Shown here piece by piece: positions 23,351-31,787 of a DNA stretch of 64,000 bases (the first letter of the stretch is position 1; each line of letters starts with the position of its first letter). The notes under the pieces were generated by a model. That model did no database searches. It saw only the letters and a program-made list of their open reading frames with translations, and was not told the DNA's origin. The stretch comes from DATBLE01 sp046735055. Its GTDB lineage: Bacteria; Actinomycetota; Thermoleophilia; Gaiellales; Gaiellaceae. The DNA lies in assembly GCA_046735055.1 (NCBI GenBank), contig JBKPSO010000085.1:1-64000 (forward strand), given 5' to 3'. A program made the position numbers and the translations under genes.

Positions 23351-23950
23351 ATGCAACCTCTGGGCAGGCGCCGTCGTCAGAAGATCGAGCTGCGGCCGAT
23401 CCGGCCGCTCGCCTACGAGAAGCTGAGCGACCCGATCTTGGTACAGAGAGCGAAGGACGGCGACCAGGCTGCGCTGGCGGCGCTGTGCGAGCGGCATGCG
23501 CCGCGCGTCGAGCGACTTGCCGCGCACATTCTCGCCGACCCCGAGGACGCCGGTGACGCAGCACAGGAGGCGCTCGCGAAGCTGTGCGTCCGCCTGAAGC
23601 AGTTCCGCGGCGAGTCGCAGTTCACGACCTGGCTGCATCGCCTCGTCGTCAACACCTGTCGCGACGTGGCGGAACGGCAGCGGGCGCGGCGGTGCGAGCC
23701 GCTGATCGAGGATCGCCGCGAAGCCTCCGACGGCGATCCGACGCGGGCGCTCGCCCTCGCCGAGCTCCGCTCGGAGCTCTCCGCCGAGCTCGCTTCCATC
23801 TCCGCCCAGCAGGCGCGGGTGGTCGTGCTCAAGGATGCCTTCGAGTGGTCCTTCGCCGAGATCGCCTCGCGCGACGGGATCCCCGTCGGCACGGCGAAGT
23901 GCTATGCGCACCGCGCGCGGAGCTCGTTGCGCGAGCGGTTGGCGAAATGA
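23351..23950 (+). CDS. ECF-type RNA polymerase sigma factor
   Basis: A 199-residue sigma-70 factor of the extracytoplasmic-function class. Region 2 spans LAALCERHAPRVERLAAHIL to QFTTWLHRLVVNTCRDVAER, and region 4 has AEIASRDGIPVGTAKCYAHR. No anti-sigma gene is adjacent. Its TGA overlaps the ATG of fabZ (ATGA), coupling it to the fatty-acid genes. A -10-like TAGACT (23338-23343) lies 7 nt before the ATG, indicating leaderless transcription. The N-terminal 30 residues are basic and not part of the usual fold. Confidence 0.9.
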   Translation: MQPLGRRRRQKIELRPIRPLAYEKLSDPILVQRAKDGDQAALAALCERHAPRVERLAAHILADPEDAGDAAQEALAKLCVRLKQFRGESQFTTWLHRLVVNTCRDVAERQRARRCEPLIEDRREASDGDPTRALALAELRSELSAELASISAQQARVVVLKDAFEWSFAEIASRDGIPVGTAKCYAHRARSSLRERLAK

Positions 23951-24393
23951 CCGTCCCGCAGGCGCCGTTCGGTCGGGACGTGATCGAGACGATCATCCCC
24001 CACCGGGACCCCTTCCTCTTTCTCGACGAGGTGCTCGAGCTCGAGCCGGGCGTGCGCGTGGTCGCCCGCAGGCGCGTGACCGGGGACGAGTGGTTCTTCC
24101 CGGGGCACTTTCCCGGCCGGCCGATCATGCCCGGCGTGATCATGGTCGAGGCGCTCGCGCAGGCGGGCGCGATCGCAGCGCTCGCGCTGGAGGAGAACCG
24201 GGGGAAGCTCGCGCTGTTCGCCGGGATCGACGACGTCCGGTTCAAGCGATTGGTCGAGCCCGGAGACGAGCTCACCCTCGTCTGCGAGATCGAGGCTGCG
24301 CGAGGACCGGTCGGTCGCGGCCGTGCGACCGCGCGTGTCGGCGACGAGCTCGCCGTCCGCGGAACGCTGACCTTCGCGACCGCCGCGCAATGA
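23947..24393 (+). CDS. fabZ: 3-hydroxyacyl-ACP dehydratase FabZ
   Basis: FabZ, the hot-dog-fold dehydratase of type II fatty acid synthesis, 148 residues. The catalytic pair lies in FPGHFPGRPIMPGVIMVEAL, histidine 54 and glutamate 68. It converts 3-hydroxyacyl-ACP to the trans-2-enoyl form. The start ATG overlaps the sigma factor stop and its own TGA overlaps the fabH start (ATGA), placing it firmly in the operon sigma-fabZ-fabH-fabD-fabG. Confidence 0.93.
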   Translation: MTVPQAPFGRDVIETIIPHRDPFLFLDEVLELEPGVRVVARRRVTGDEWFFPGHFPGRPIMPGVIMVEALAQAGAIAALALEENRGKLALFAGIDDVRFKRLVEPGDELTLVCEIEAARGPVGRGRATARVGDELAVRGTLTFATAAQ

Positions 24394-25397
24394 TCGCGAC
24401 CACGAACGGAACGCCGATCTCGATCACCGGGCTCGGGTGTCACGTGCCGGAGCGTGTGGTCACGAACGACGACCTCTCGAAGCTCGTCGACACTTCCGAC
24501 GAGTGGATCCGCACGCGGACCGGAATCCGCGAGCGGCGCTACGCGGCGGACCACGAGGCGCTCTCCGACATCGCCCTGCCGGCGGCGAGGCTCGCGCTCG
24601 AGCGATCGGAAACCCACCCGGCGGAACTGGACCTCCTGATCGTCGCCACGGTCACCCCGGACATGATCTTTCCGTCGACTGCCGCGATTCTCGCCGACCG
24701 GCTCGGCGCGACCGACGCCGCTGCGTACGACCTCTCGGCCGGCTGCACGGGGTTCATGTACGGGATCGCGCAGGCGGCCGGGATGCTCGCCGCAGGTCTC
24801 AGCCGGCGCTCGCTCGTCGTCGGGGCGGACGTGCTCTCGAAGGTGATGAACTTCGCCGACCGCTCGACCTGCGTCCTCTTCGGCGACGGCGCCGGCGCGG
24901 CCGTCCTCGAGCGGGTCCCCGCGGAGGGGTTCCTCGGCTTCGAGCTCGGCGCCGACGGCGCGGGCGGCGTCGACCTGCAGATGCCGGCCGGCGGGTCACG
25001 GCTGCCCGCATCTGCGGAGACGGTCGCGGGCGGCCTTCACTATGTGCAGATGAACGGCCGGCAGATATTCAAGTTCGCGACCCGCGTCCTCGTCAGCTCG
25101 GCCGAGAGCCTGCTGGCGAAGACCGGAGTGGCGATCGACGAGGTGGACGTCTACGTTCCTCACCAGGCAAACGTCAGGATCATCGATCATGCCGTTGCCA
25201 AGCTCGGAATCCCGGAGGAACGCGTGGTCATGAACGTCGATCGCTACGGCAACACCTCGTCGGCCTCGATCCCGCTCGCGCTGGCGGAGGCGGTGGCCGA
25301 CGGGCGCGTTCGGAAGGGGTCGATGGTGCTGATGACGGGGATGGGAGCAGGGTTGACGTGGGGGTCGGCGCTGATGCGATGGACGGAGGCGGCATGA
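24390..25397 (+). CDS. fabH: 3-oxoacyl-ACP synthase III FabH
   Basis: FabH, 335 residues, starts fatty acid chains by condensing an acyl-CoA primer with malonyl-ACP. The catalytic triad is visible: cysteine 119 in LSAGCTGFMYG, histidine in VPHQANVRIID and asparagine in DRYGNTSSAS. The ATG at 24390 overlaps the fabZ stop. FabH choice of primer (acetyl or branched) cannot be read from sequence by eye. Its TGA overlaps the fabD ATG. Confidence 0.94.
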   Translation: MIATTNGTPISITGLGCHVPERVVTNDDLSKLVDTSDEWIRTRTGIRERRYAADHEALSDIALPAARLALERSETHPAELDLLIVATVTPDMIFPSTAAILADRLGATDAAAYDLSAGCTGFMYGIAQAAGMLAAGLSRRSLVVGADVLSKVMNFADRSTCVLFGDGAGAAVLERVPAEGFLGFELGADGAGGVDLQMPAGGSRLPASAETVAGGLHYVQMNGRQIFKFATRVLVSSAESLLAKTGVAIDEVDVYVPHQANVRIIDHAVAKLGIPEERVVMNVDRYGNTSSASIPLALAEAVADGRVRKGSMVLMTGMGAGLTWGSALMRWTEAA

Positions 25398-26317
25398 AAA
25401 TTGCATTTTGCTTCCCAGGCCAGGGCTCGCTCGCCCAGGGGATGGGCAAGGACATCGCCGAGTCGGTCCCGGAGGCGATGGAGGTGTTCGACCGGGGCAG
25501 CGAGGCCTCTGGCCTAGATCTGCGGCGGCTGTGCTTCGACTCACCGCTCGAGGAGATCGTCGAGACGGAGGTGCAGCAACCGGCGCTCGTCGCGACGAGC
25601 CTGGCGACCCTTGCGGCGCTGCGGGCCCGTGGCATCCGGCCCGACTACGTGATCGGGCACTCGGTCGGCGAGTTCGCCGCGCTGGCCGCCGCCAAGTCGG
25701 TCGGCATCCGCGAGACCATCGCGCTCGTTCGCGAGCGCGGGCTCGCGATGGCCGAGGCCGCCAGGGAGCGTCCCGGCTCGATGGCGGCGATCCTCGGTCT
25801 GGACGACGAGGTCGTCGAGCGGCTCTGCCGGAAGATCCTCGGCGTGTGGCCCGCGAACTACAACTGTCCGGGTCAGATCGTCGTCTCGGGCGAGCACGAC
25901 GCTGTCGACGAGTGCTGTGCGAAGGCAGAGGAGGAAGGCGCGAGGAGGACCGTGAAGCTGAAGGTCTCGGGCGCGTTCCACTCGCCGCTGGTCGCGCGGG
26001 CGGCCGAACGGCTGCGGCCGGCGGTCGAGCGTGTGCCCTTCGGCGAGCCCGAAGCCGCCTTCATGTCGACGGTGACGGCGCGGTTCGAGGAGGCGCAACG
26101 GATGGGCGCACTGCTCGTCGACCAGTTGACCGCACCGGTGCGCTTCACCCAGGCGGCGTCCGAGCTCGTCAAGGACGGCGTGCGCACGTTCGTCGAGGTC
26201 GGGCCCGGGAACGTGCTCTCCGGCCTGCTCAAGCGCATCGACCGGAGCGTGAAGGCGATCTCCGTCAACGACCTGCCCACGCTGGAGCGGATCAAGGAGC
26301 TGCTCCCGTCGGCGTGA
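25394..26317 (+). CDS. fabD: Malonyl-CoA:ACP transacylase FabD
   Basis: FabD, 307 residues, moves malonyl from CoA to acyl carrier protein. The N-terminal FCFPGQGSLAQGMGK, the nucleophile elbow IGHSVGEFAAL (serine 90) and the downstream histidine in VSGAFHSPLV are all present. It is translationally coupled on both sides: its ATG overlaps fabH and its TGA overlaps the fabG GTG. No acpP gene is present in the cluster, so the carrier protein must be encoded elsewhere. Confidence 0.94.
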   Translation: MKIAFCFPGQGSLAQGMGKDIAESVPEAMEVFDRGSEASGLDLRRLCFDSPLEEIVETEVQQPALVATSLATLAALRARGIRPDYVIGHSVGEFAALAAAKSVGIRETIALVRERGLAMAEAARERPGSMAAILGLDDEVVERLCRKILGVWPANYNCPGQIVVSGEHDAVDECCAKAEEEGARRTVKLKVSGAFHSPLVARAAERLRPAVERVPFGEPEAAFMSTVTARFEEAQRMGALLVDQLTAPVRFTQAASELVKDGVRTFVEVGPGNVLSGLLKRIDRSVKAISVNDLPTLERIKELLPSA

Positions 26318-27111
26318 GCGCCAGCGGCGTAGACTCGGCGGAGCCGCCCGGAAGCGGAGGTGCCGGCTTTGCCGGCGCCGGAGCGGGGGCGTTCTGTTCG
26401 CTGAAGGGAAAGCTCGCACTCGTCACCGGCGCCTCGCGCGGGATCGGTCGCGCGATCGCGGCCGAGCTGGCGCGTGCCGGGGCGGAGGTCGTCGTCGGCT
26501 GCCGGAGCGGCGTCGAGGAGACGGAGGCGCTCGCGGAGGCGATCGGCGGGCGGGCCGTGCAGGCGGACGTCGCCGATCCGGAGGAGGCCGCGCGGCTGGT
26601 CGAGGAGGCCGGCGACCTCGACATCCTCGTCAACAACGCGGGTCTGACCCGGGACGGCCTGATCGCGCGGATGTCGGACGAGGACTGGAACACGGTGCTC
26701 GACACGAACCTCGGCGGGGTCTTCCACACGTGCCGTGCCGCTGCGCGTGGGATGATGCGCCGCCGGTCGGGCGCGATCGTCAACCTGACGAGCGTGGTCG
26801 GCATCCACGGCAACCCGGGCCAGACGAACTACGCGGCCTCGAAGGCGGGGATCATCGGGTTCACGAAGTCGCTCGCGCGGGAGCTCGCGTCGCGTGGCGT
26901 TCGCGCGAACGCGGTCGCACCGGGCTACATCCAGACGGCGCTGACCGAGGTGCTGCCCGAGGAAGTGCAGCAGGCGATCCTGGCGAACACGCCTCTCGCC
27001 CGGCTCGGGACGCCGGAGGACGTCGCGGGGGCGGTACGCTTCCTCTGCTCCGACGAGGCCTCGTTCGTGACCGGCGAGGTGCTGCTCGTCGACGGCGGAC
27101 TCGGGATGTGA
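26314..27111 (+). CDS. fabG: 3-oxoacyl-ACP reductase FabG
   Basis: FabG, a short-chain dehydrogenase of 265 residues that reduces 3-ketoacyl-ACP with NADPH. The nucleotide motif ALVTGASRGIGRAIA, NNAG, catalytic serine in NLTSVVGIHG and the YxxxK in NYAASKAG are present. The GTG at 26314 overlaps fabD as GTGA. The first 28 residues, rich in glycine and alanine, are not found in usual FabGs and are encoded by a palindromic repeat (26348-26386) almost identical to one upstream of trxA. It is thus an acquired extension, or translation may begin later. Confidence 0.92.
   Translation: MSASGVDSAEPPGSGGAGFAGAGAGAFCSLKGKLALVTGASRGIGRAIAAELARAGAEVVVGCRSGVEETEALAEAIGGRAVQADVADPEEAARLVEEAGDLDILVNNAGLTRDGLIARMSDEDWNTVLDTNLGGVFHTCRAAARGMMRRRSGAIVNLTSVVGIHGNPGQTNYAASKAGIIGFTKSLARELASRGVRANAVAPGYIQTALTEVLPEEVQQAILANTPLARLGTPEDVAGAVRFLCSDEASFVTGEVLLVDGGLGM
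26348..26386. repeat. Palindromic repeat copy inside fabG
   Basis: A 39-bp element with core GCCGGC-TTT-GCCGGC (26362-26376), preceded by GGAAGCGGAGGT. It is read in frame as part of the N-terminal extension of FabG (PGSGGAGFAGAGAG). It matches the copy at 52232-52270 in inverted orientation except for one base. Confidence 0.75.
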
Positions 27112-27118
27112 GCAGAGC

Positions 27119-28372
27119 ATGAGCGTCAACGGGCGTCGCAGGGTCGTGATCACGGGAATGGGCGCGGTGACGCCGCTCGGCAACGACGTCGAGACGACGT
27201 GGCAGAACCTCGTCTCCGGCCAGTCGGGCGCCGGCCGGATCACGCAGTTCGACCCCAGCGGCTACTTCGCCGAGTTCGCGTGCGAGCTGAAGGACTTCGA
27301 GCCGACGGTCTGGATCGATCGCAAGACGTCTCGGCGGATGGACCGCTTCGCCCAGATGGTCGTCGCCGCCGCCCGGCAAGCCGAGGCCGACTCCGGGATC
27401 GACATCGCCGCCGACTCCGCGCGGATCGGCGCGTCCGTTGCGACCGGAATCGGCGGGCTGCAGTCGTTCCAGGACTGCCACACGCAGCTGCGCGAACGCG
27501 GGCCGGACCGCGTCAACCCGTTCTCGATTCCGGCGATCATCCCGAACCTCGGCGCGGGGTGGGTGTCGATCGAGCTCGGCACGCGAGGGCCGCTCTCGGC
27601 GCAGTGCACGGCGTGCGCGGCGTCGAACATGGCGATCGGCGAGGGGTCGGACGCGATTCGGCTCGGCCGGGCGGACGTGATGCTCTGCGGCGGTACGGAG
27701 GCGCCGGTGACGGAGGTGGGGATCGCCGGCTTCGGCGCGATGCGCGCCCTCTCGCGGCGGAACGACGACCCGGAACACGCGAGCCGGCCCTTCGACCTCG
27801 AGCGTGACGGGTTCGTGATGGGCGAGGCGGGCGCGGTACTCGTGCTCGAGGAGCTCGAGCGGGCCCGCTCGCGAGGAGCGACGATCTACGCCGAGCTCGT
27901 CGGCTACGGCGTCTCGTCGGATGCCCAGCACATCACCGAGCCCGACCCGACCGGGTTGCACCCCGCGCGCGCGATGCAGATGGCGCTCGCCGACGCAGGG
28001 ATCGACCCGTCCGAGGTCGACTACGTCAACGCGCACGGCACCTCGACGCCGCTCGGCGACGCGAGCGAGACTCGCGTGCTGAAGAAGGCGCTCGGGGAGG
28101 AGCACGCCCGCCGGACGGCGGTCTCCTCGACCAAGGGGGCCACCGGTCACTGCCTCGGCGCGGCGGGCGCGGTCGAGGCGGTCTTCACCGTGCTCGCGAT
28201 CAAGGAGGGCGTCGTCCCGCCGACGATCAACTACGAGTACCCCGACCCGGAGTGCGATCTCGACTACGTCCCGAACGAGGCGCGCCCGGCCGACGTCCGC
28301 GTTGCGATGTCGAACTCGTTCGGCTTCGGCGGCCACAACGCCTCGATCGTCATCAAGCGCTTCGAGGATTGA
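27119..28372 (+). CDS. fabF: 3-oxoacyl-ACP synthase II FabF
   Basis: FabF/KASII, 417 residues, elongates acyl-ACP with malonyl-ACP. The active-site cysteine 166 is in SAQCTACAASN, with histidines in NAHGTSTPLGD and GATGHCLGAAG and the C-terminal SNSFGFGGHNASI. It follows fabG by only 7 nt and closes the fatty acid cluster; in many bacteria acpP would sit between these two genes but it is absent here. The start ATG at 27119 is preceded by GAGCAG. Confidence 0.94.
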   Translation: MSVNGRRRVVITGMGAVTPLGNDVETTWQNLVSGQSGAGRITQFDPSGYFAEFACELKDFEPTVWIDRKTSRRMDRFAQMVVAAARQAEADSGIDIAADSARIGASVATGIGGLQSFQDCHTQLRERGPDRVNPFSIPAIIPNLGAGWVSIELGTRGPLSAQCTACAASNMAIGEGSDAIRLGRADVMLCGGTEAPVTEVGIAGFGAMRALSRRNDDPEHASRPFDLERDGFVMGEAGAVLVLEELERARSRGATIYAELVGYGVSSDAQHITEPDPTGLHPARAMQMALADAGIDPSEVDYVNAHGTSTPLGDASETRVLKKALGEEHARRTAVSSTKGATGHCLGAAGAVEAVFTVLAIKEGVVPPTINYEYPDPECDLDYVPNEARPADVRVAMSNSFGFGGHNASIVIKRFED

Positions 28373-28453
28373 CGTTGTGATGGCGCTCACCCCTCGCCGG
28401 CGGAGCCGGGCTTTGCCCGGCGGGAGCCCATGTGACGTCGTGGGAGCGCAGCG
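28373..28453. other. Spacer with a stem-loop after fabF
   Basis: GCCGGGC-TTT-GCCCGGC (28405-28421) is a perfect seven-base stem with a TTT loop, without a following T-run. It could be an mRNA-stabilising or terminating hairpin at the end of the fatty-acid operon. It resembles the core of the palindromic repeats found elsewhere in the window. Confidence 0.45.
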
Positions 28454-29134
28454 ATGAAGGAGGGGGTCCGTGGGGGAACCAAGGGTTCTCCCACGCGTGA
28501 AAGGTGGGCGACGTTCGACTGCTACGGCACGCTGATCGACTGGAACGCCGGGATCCGCGGCCAGCTCGCCCGGATCTTCGGGCATGCAGGGGCGGACGAG
28601 CTGCTCGGGCGCTACCACGAGGTCGAGCCCGAGATCGAGCGCGACGAGCCGGGGCTCGGCTACCGCGAGGTGATGGCGCGCGCACTCGACGAGCTCGGCG
28701 CCACTGCCGAGGAGCGCGAGGCGCTCGGCGACTCGCTCCCATCCTGGACGCCCTTCCCCGAGGTACCGGCGGCGCTCGCGGAGGCTCGGGCTCGGGGCTG
28801 GCGGCTCGCGATCCTGTCGAACACCGATCGCGACTTCATCGAGTCCTCGAAGGCGCGGCTCGGCGTGCCGTTCGACGCGACGATCGTCGCCTCCGAGATC
28901 GGCTCGTACAAGCCGGCGCTCGGCCACTGGCAGGCCTTCGAACGGGAGACCGGACACCTGCCGGACGTCCATGTCGGAGCGAGTCTCTTCCACGACGTCG
29001 CGCCCGCGAACGGCCTTCGCCTGCCGACCGTCTGGGTGAACCGTCTGGGCGAGCGGGCCGGTCCGGAGCCGACCCGCGAGATCCACGACCTCGCGCCTCT
29101 GCCCGACGTGCTCGACGAGCTCGTCCCCGCGTGA
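28454..29134 (+). CDS. HAD-superfamily hydrolase (haloacid dehalogenase-like)
   Basis: A 226-residue HAD hydrolase. Motif I is FDCYGTLIDW with the nucleophile aspartate, motif II is ILSNTDRDFI, and the motif III/IV area is EIGSYKPALGHWQAF with the lysine, then VGASLFHDVAPAN. The helical cap between motifs I and II fits the dehalogenase/phosphatase subclass. Substrate is unknown. ATG at 28454; its first 17 residues are non-conserved and the real start may be later. Confidence 0.85.
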   Translation: MKEGVRGGTKGSPTRERWATFDCYGTLIDWNAGIRGQLARIFGHAGADELLGRYHEVEPEIERDEPGLGYREVMARALDELGATAEEREALGDSLPSWTPFPEVPAALAEARARGWRLAILSNTDRDFIESSKARLGVPFDATIVASEIGSYKPALGHWQAFERETGHLPDVHVGASLFHDVAPANGLRLPTVWVNRLGERAGPEPTREIHDLAPLPDVLDELVPA

Positions 29135-29201
29135 CGCAAGAGACCCGGGGTCGTCTCGCGGGCAGTCGTCTACGCCAAGATGCTCCAGGTACGCTGACGA
29201 A

Positions 29202-29978
29202 GTGTCGCGCCTCCGCGCGAAGTGCCCGTACTGCAAGACCTTCACTGCGGTCGCGCTGGGCCCGGACTATCAGTGCCACTCGTGCGGCGCCGAGTTCGCC
29301 GCCGGCCTCGTCCGTGTGCCGCGGGCGTGGGGGCAGGGCGGGGACGGGATGGCGGAGGCCGCGAACCTCGACCTCCCGTACCCCGAGGCCGCGGTGATCG
29401 CCGAGGACACGCTCGGGGACCAGCACCTCGCGCTCGCGTCGGAGCTCCCCGAGCGCCCGCTCGTCCTCGGCGGGTGCTGCTGCTCGCACGTCGGGGCGGT
29501 CGAGGGGCTTGCGGCGCGGCACGACCGGCTCGCGCTGGTCTGGCTCGATGCCCACGGCGACCTGAACACCCCCGAGAGCTCGCCGTCCGGAAACGAATGG
29601 GGGATGCCGCTGCGGATGATCGTCGACTCCGGCGCAGTCCGGCCGACGGACGTCGCTCTCGTCGCCGCGCGCGACCTCGACCCGCCAGAGCGCGACTTCA
29701 TCCGCGATTCGGGGATCCACACCGGGGAGCACGCCGTCCGCCGCGCGCTCGGCGAGGTCGACCGCGTCTACGTCGCCGTCGACTTCGACGGACTCGATCA
29801 GGACGAGGTGGCGGCGTTCATGCCGGTCCCGGGCGGGGTGACGGTCGGCGAGGCCGAGGCGCTTCTTCGCGGCGTCGCTTCGGACGCGATGGTCGTCGGC
29901 GCCGGCTTCAGCGGACTCCTCCCGGACGCCAAGAACCTCGAGCCGGCAGCGCGTCTGGGCGCCGCCCTGGGCCTGTAA
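29202..29978 (+). CDS. Zinc-ribbon plus arginase-family (ureohydrolase-like) protein
   Basis: A 258-residue fusion. Residues 8-31 form a zinc ribbon (CPYC and CHSC pairs). The rest is an arginase/agmatinase fold with the metal-ligand motif WLDAHGDLNTP and VAVDFDGLDQDEVAAFMP. The first usual ligand block GGDHS is altered to LGGCCCSHVGA, with three cysteines and the histidine displaced. Whether it hydrolyses a guanidino compound is uncertain. A -10-like TACGCT (29190-29195) lies 6 nt before the GTG, so it is probably leaderless. It stands between a HAD hydrolase and accD. Confidence 0.8.
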   Translation: MSRLRAKCPYCKTFTAVALGPDYQCHSCGAEFAAGLVRVPRAWGQGGDGMAEAANLDLPYPEAAVIAEDTLGDQHLALASELPERPLVLGGCCCSHVGAVEGLAARHDRLALVWLDAHGDLNTPESSPSGNEWGMPLRMIVDSGAVRPTDVALVAARDLDPPERDFIRDSGIHTGEHAVRRALGEVDRVYVAVDFDGLDQDEVAAFMPVPGGVTVGEAEALLRGVASDAMVVGAGFSGLLPDAKNLEPAARLGAALGL

Positions 29979-30016
29979 CCGTCCTCCCGGCGACCCGGGT
30001 CTAAGATCAGGAGCCC

Positions 30017-30865
30017 ATGGCCCAGCGCATCGACGTGTCCATCGAGCAGAAGGGACCCTCCACTTCCTCCGACGACGGCCGCAGGCACCCGAACACCTGC
30101 CCTTCGTGCGGGTCGCACTACCGCGACGACGAGCTCGACCGCAACCTGGGGGTCTGCCCGCAATGCGGCCACCACTTCCCGCTGAGCGCGCGGGAGCGGA
30201 TCGACCAGCTCACCGACCCCGGTTCCTTCACGGAGGAGGACGGCGACCTGCGTTCGGCCGACCCGCTCGGCTTCTTCGACCTCCGGCCCTACACCGAGCG
30301 CCTTGCCGAGGCAGAGCTGAAGACGGGCCAGGGCGACGCGATCGTGATCGGGCGGGCCGAGATCGATGGTGAGCGGTGCCAGCTCTCGGTAATGGACTTC
30401 GGCTTCATGGGCGGCTCGATGGGCAGCGTCGTCGGCGAGAAGTTCGTACGTGCGTGCGAGCAGGCGGCCGGGCGGCGGGTGCCGCTCGTCTCCGTGACCG
30501 CCTCCGGCGGCGCGCGGATGCAGGAGGGGATCCTCTCGCTGATGCAGCTGCCGAAGACCGTCTGCGCCGTCGAGGACCTGCGGGACTCCCATTGCGCGCT
30601 GCTGAACGTCTTCGCACATCCGACCACCGCCGGGGTGCTCGCGAGCTTCGCGAGCCTCGGCGACGTGACGGTGGCGGAGCCGGGCGCGCTGATCTCGTTC
30701 ACCGGCCCCCGGGTCGTGCAGCAGACGACCCGCGAGAAGCTGCCCGACGACTTCGGGCTCGCCGAGTCGAACCTGCGTTTCGGCCACGTCGACGCGATCG
30801 TCCCGCGACCGGAGCTCCGGTTCTACCTCGGCAGGTTGCTACGGCTATTCGGCAATGCCGGGTGA
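30017..30865 (+). CDS. accD: Acetyl-CoA carboxylase carboxyltransferase beta subunit
   Basis: AccD, 282 residues. An N-terminal zinc ribbon (CPSCGSHY and CPQCGHHF) is followed by the crotonase-like carboxyltransferase core with LMQLPKTVCAV and TAGVLASFASLGD. With AccA it transfers carboxyl from biotin to acetyl-CoA, feeding malonyl-CoA to the fab genes upstream. The biotin carboxylase and carrier genes are not in the window. TAAGAT (30002-30007) lies 9 nt before the ATG and GGAG is inside that gap. It overlaps accA by 11 nt. Confidence 0.94.
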   Translation: MAQRIDVSIEQKGPSTSSDDGRRHPNTCPSCGSHYRDDELDRNLGVCPQCGHHFPLSARERIDQLTDPGSFTEEDGDLRSADPLGFFDLRPYTERLAEAELKTGQGDAIVIGRAEIDGERCQLSVMDFGFMGGSMGSVVGEKFVRACEQAAGRRVPLVSVTASGGARMQEGILSLMQLPKTVCAVEDLRDSHCALLNVFAHPTTAGVLASFASLGDVTVAEPGALISFTGPRVVQQTTREKLPDDFGLAESNLRFGHVDAIVPRPELRFYLGRLLRLFGNAG

Positions 30866-31787
30866 GGCCGAGCGGCGGCTGCGCGAGCGCCTGAGCCGCC
30901 TCCGCAGCACTCCGCTCCTCGGCGGCGCGAAGCTCTCCGGCGAGCTCGAACGCCTCCAGCGCCAGCTTGCGCAGCTCGAGGCCGAGCCGACCGACGAGGA
31001 GATCTGGCGCTCGGTCGAGCTGGCGCGCCACCCGGACCGCCCGTACACGCTCGACTACGTCGAGCGAATCCTCGACGACTGGGTCGAGCTGCACGGCGAT
31101 CGCGGCCGGGGCGACGACGGCGCGATGGTCGCCGGCCTCGGCAGCTTCGACGGCCGGACGGTCGTCCTCGTCGGCCAGCAGAAGGGGCGTGACCTCCAGG
31201 AGCGGACGAAGCGGCAGTTCGGGATGCCCTATCCGGAGGGCTACCGGAAGGCGATGCGAGCGATGGAGCTCGCGGACCGTCACGGCTTTCCACTGTTCAG
31301 TCTGGTCGACACCCCCGGCGCCTACCCGGGTGTCGCGGCCGAGCAGCACGGCCAGGGAGGCGCGATCGCCCAGTCGCAGGCCCTGATGGCGCGACTGCAC
31401 GTGCCGATCGCCGCGTGCGTGATCGGCGAGGGCGGCTCCGGGGGCGCGATCGCCATCGCGCTCGCAGACCGCGTGCTGATGCAGGAGAACGCGATCTACT
31501 CGGTGATCTCGCCCGAGGGCTGCGCTGCGATCCTGTGGCGCGACGCCGGGGAGGCACGCAAGGCCGCTGCGGCCTTCAAACCGGACGCTACGCACTGTCT
31601 CGAGCTCGGCGTGATCGACGGGATCGTCCCCGAGCCCGACGGCGGGGCGCACACGGATTGGGACCGGGCCGCCAGCCTGCTCGCGGACTCGTTCCGCGAG
31701 GCGCTCGACGAGCTCGAGGGCCTCTCCGGGGCCGATCTCGTGCGCAGGCGGCGCGAGAAATACCGCGAGCTGGGCGTCTTCGCGTAA
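30855..31787 (+). CDS. accA: Acetyl-CoA carboxylase carboxyltransferase alpha subunit
   Basis: AccA, 310 residues, partner of AccD. Recognisable blocks are TLDYVERILDDWVELHGDRG, then GRDLQERTKRQFGMPYPEGY, and the acyl-CoA binding glycines in GEGGSGGAIAIALADRV followed by ISPEGCAAILWRDA. The ATG at 30855 overlaps accD by 11 nt, so the subunits are made together. Length and motifs are complete. Confidence 0.94.
   Translation: MPGEAERRLRERLSRLRSTPLLGGAKLSGELERLQRQLAQLEAEPTDEEIWRSVELARHPDRPYTLDYVERILDDWVELHGDRGRGDDGAMVAGLGSFDGRTVVLVGQQKGRDLQERTKRQFGMPYPEGYRKAMRAMELADRHGFPLFSLVDTPGAYPGVAAEQHGQGGAIAQSQALMARLHVPIAACVIGEGGSGGAIAIALADRVLMQENAIYSVISPEGCAAILWRDAGEARKAAAAFKPDATHCLELGVIDGIVPEPDGGAHTDWDRAASLLADSFREALDELEGLSGADLVRRRREKYRELGVFA

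Noticed and set aside
26861..29245. 794-codon minus-strand ORF opposite fabF and the HAD gene
   Set aside because: Shadow frame without motifs; the plus-strand genes are complete and coupled.
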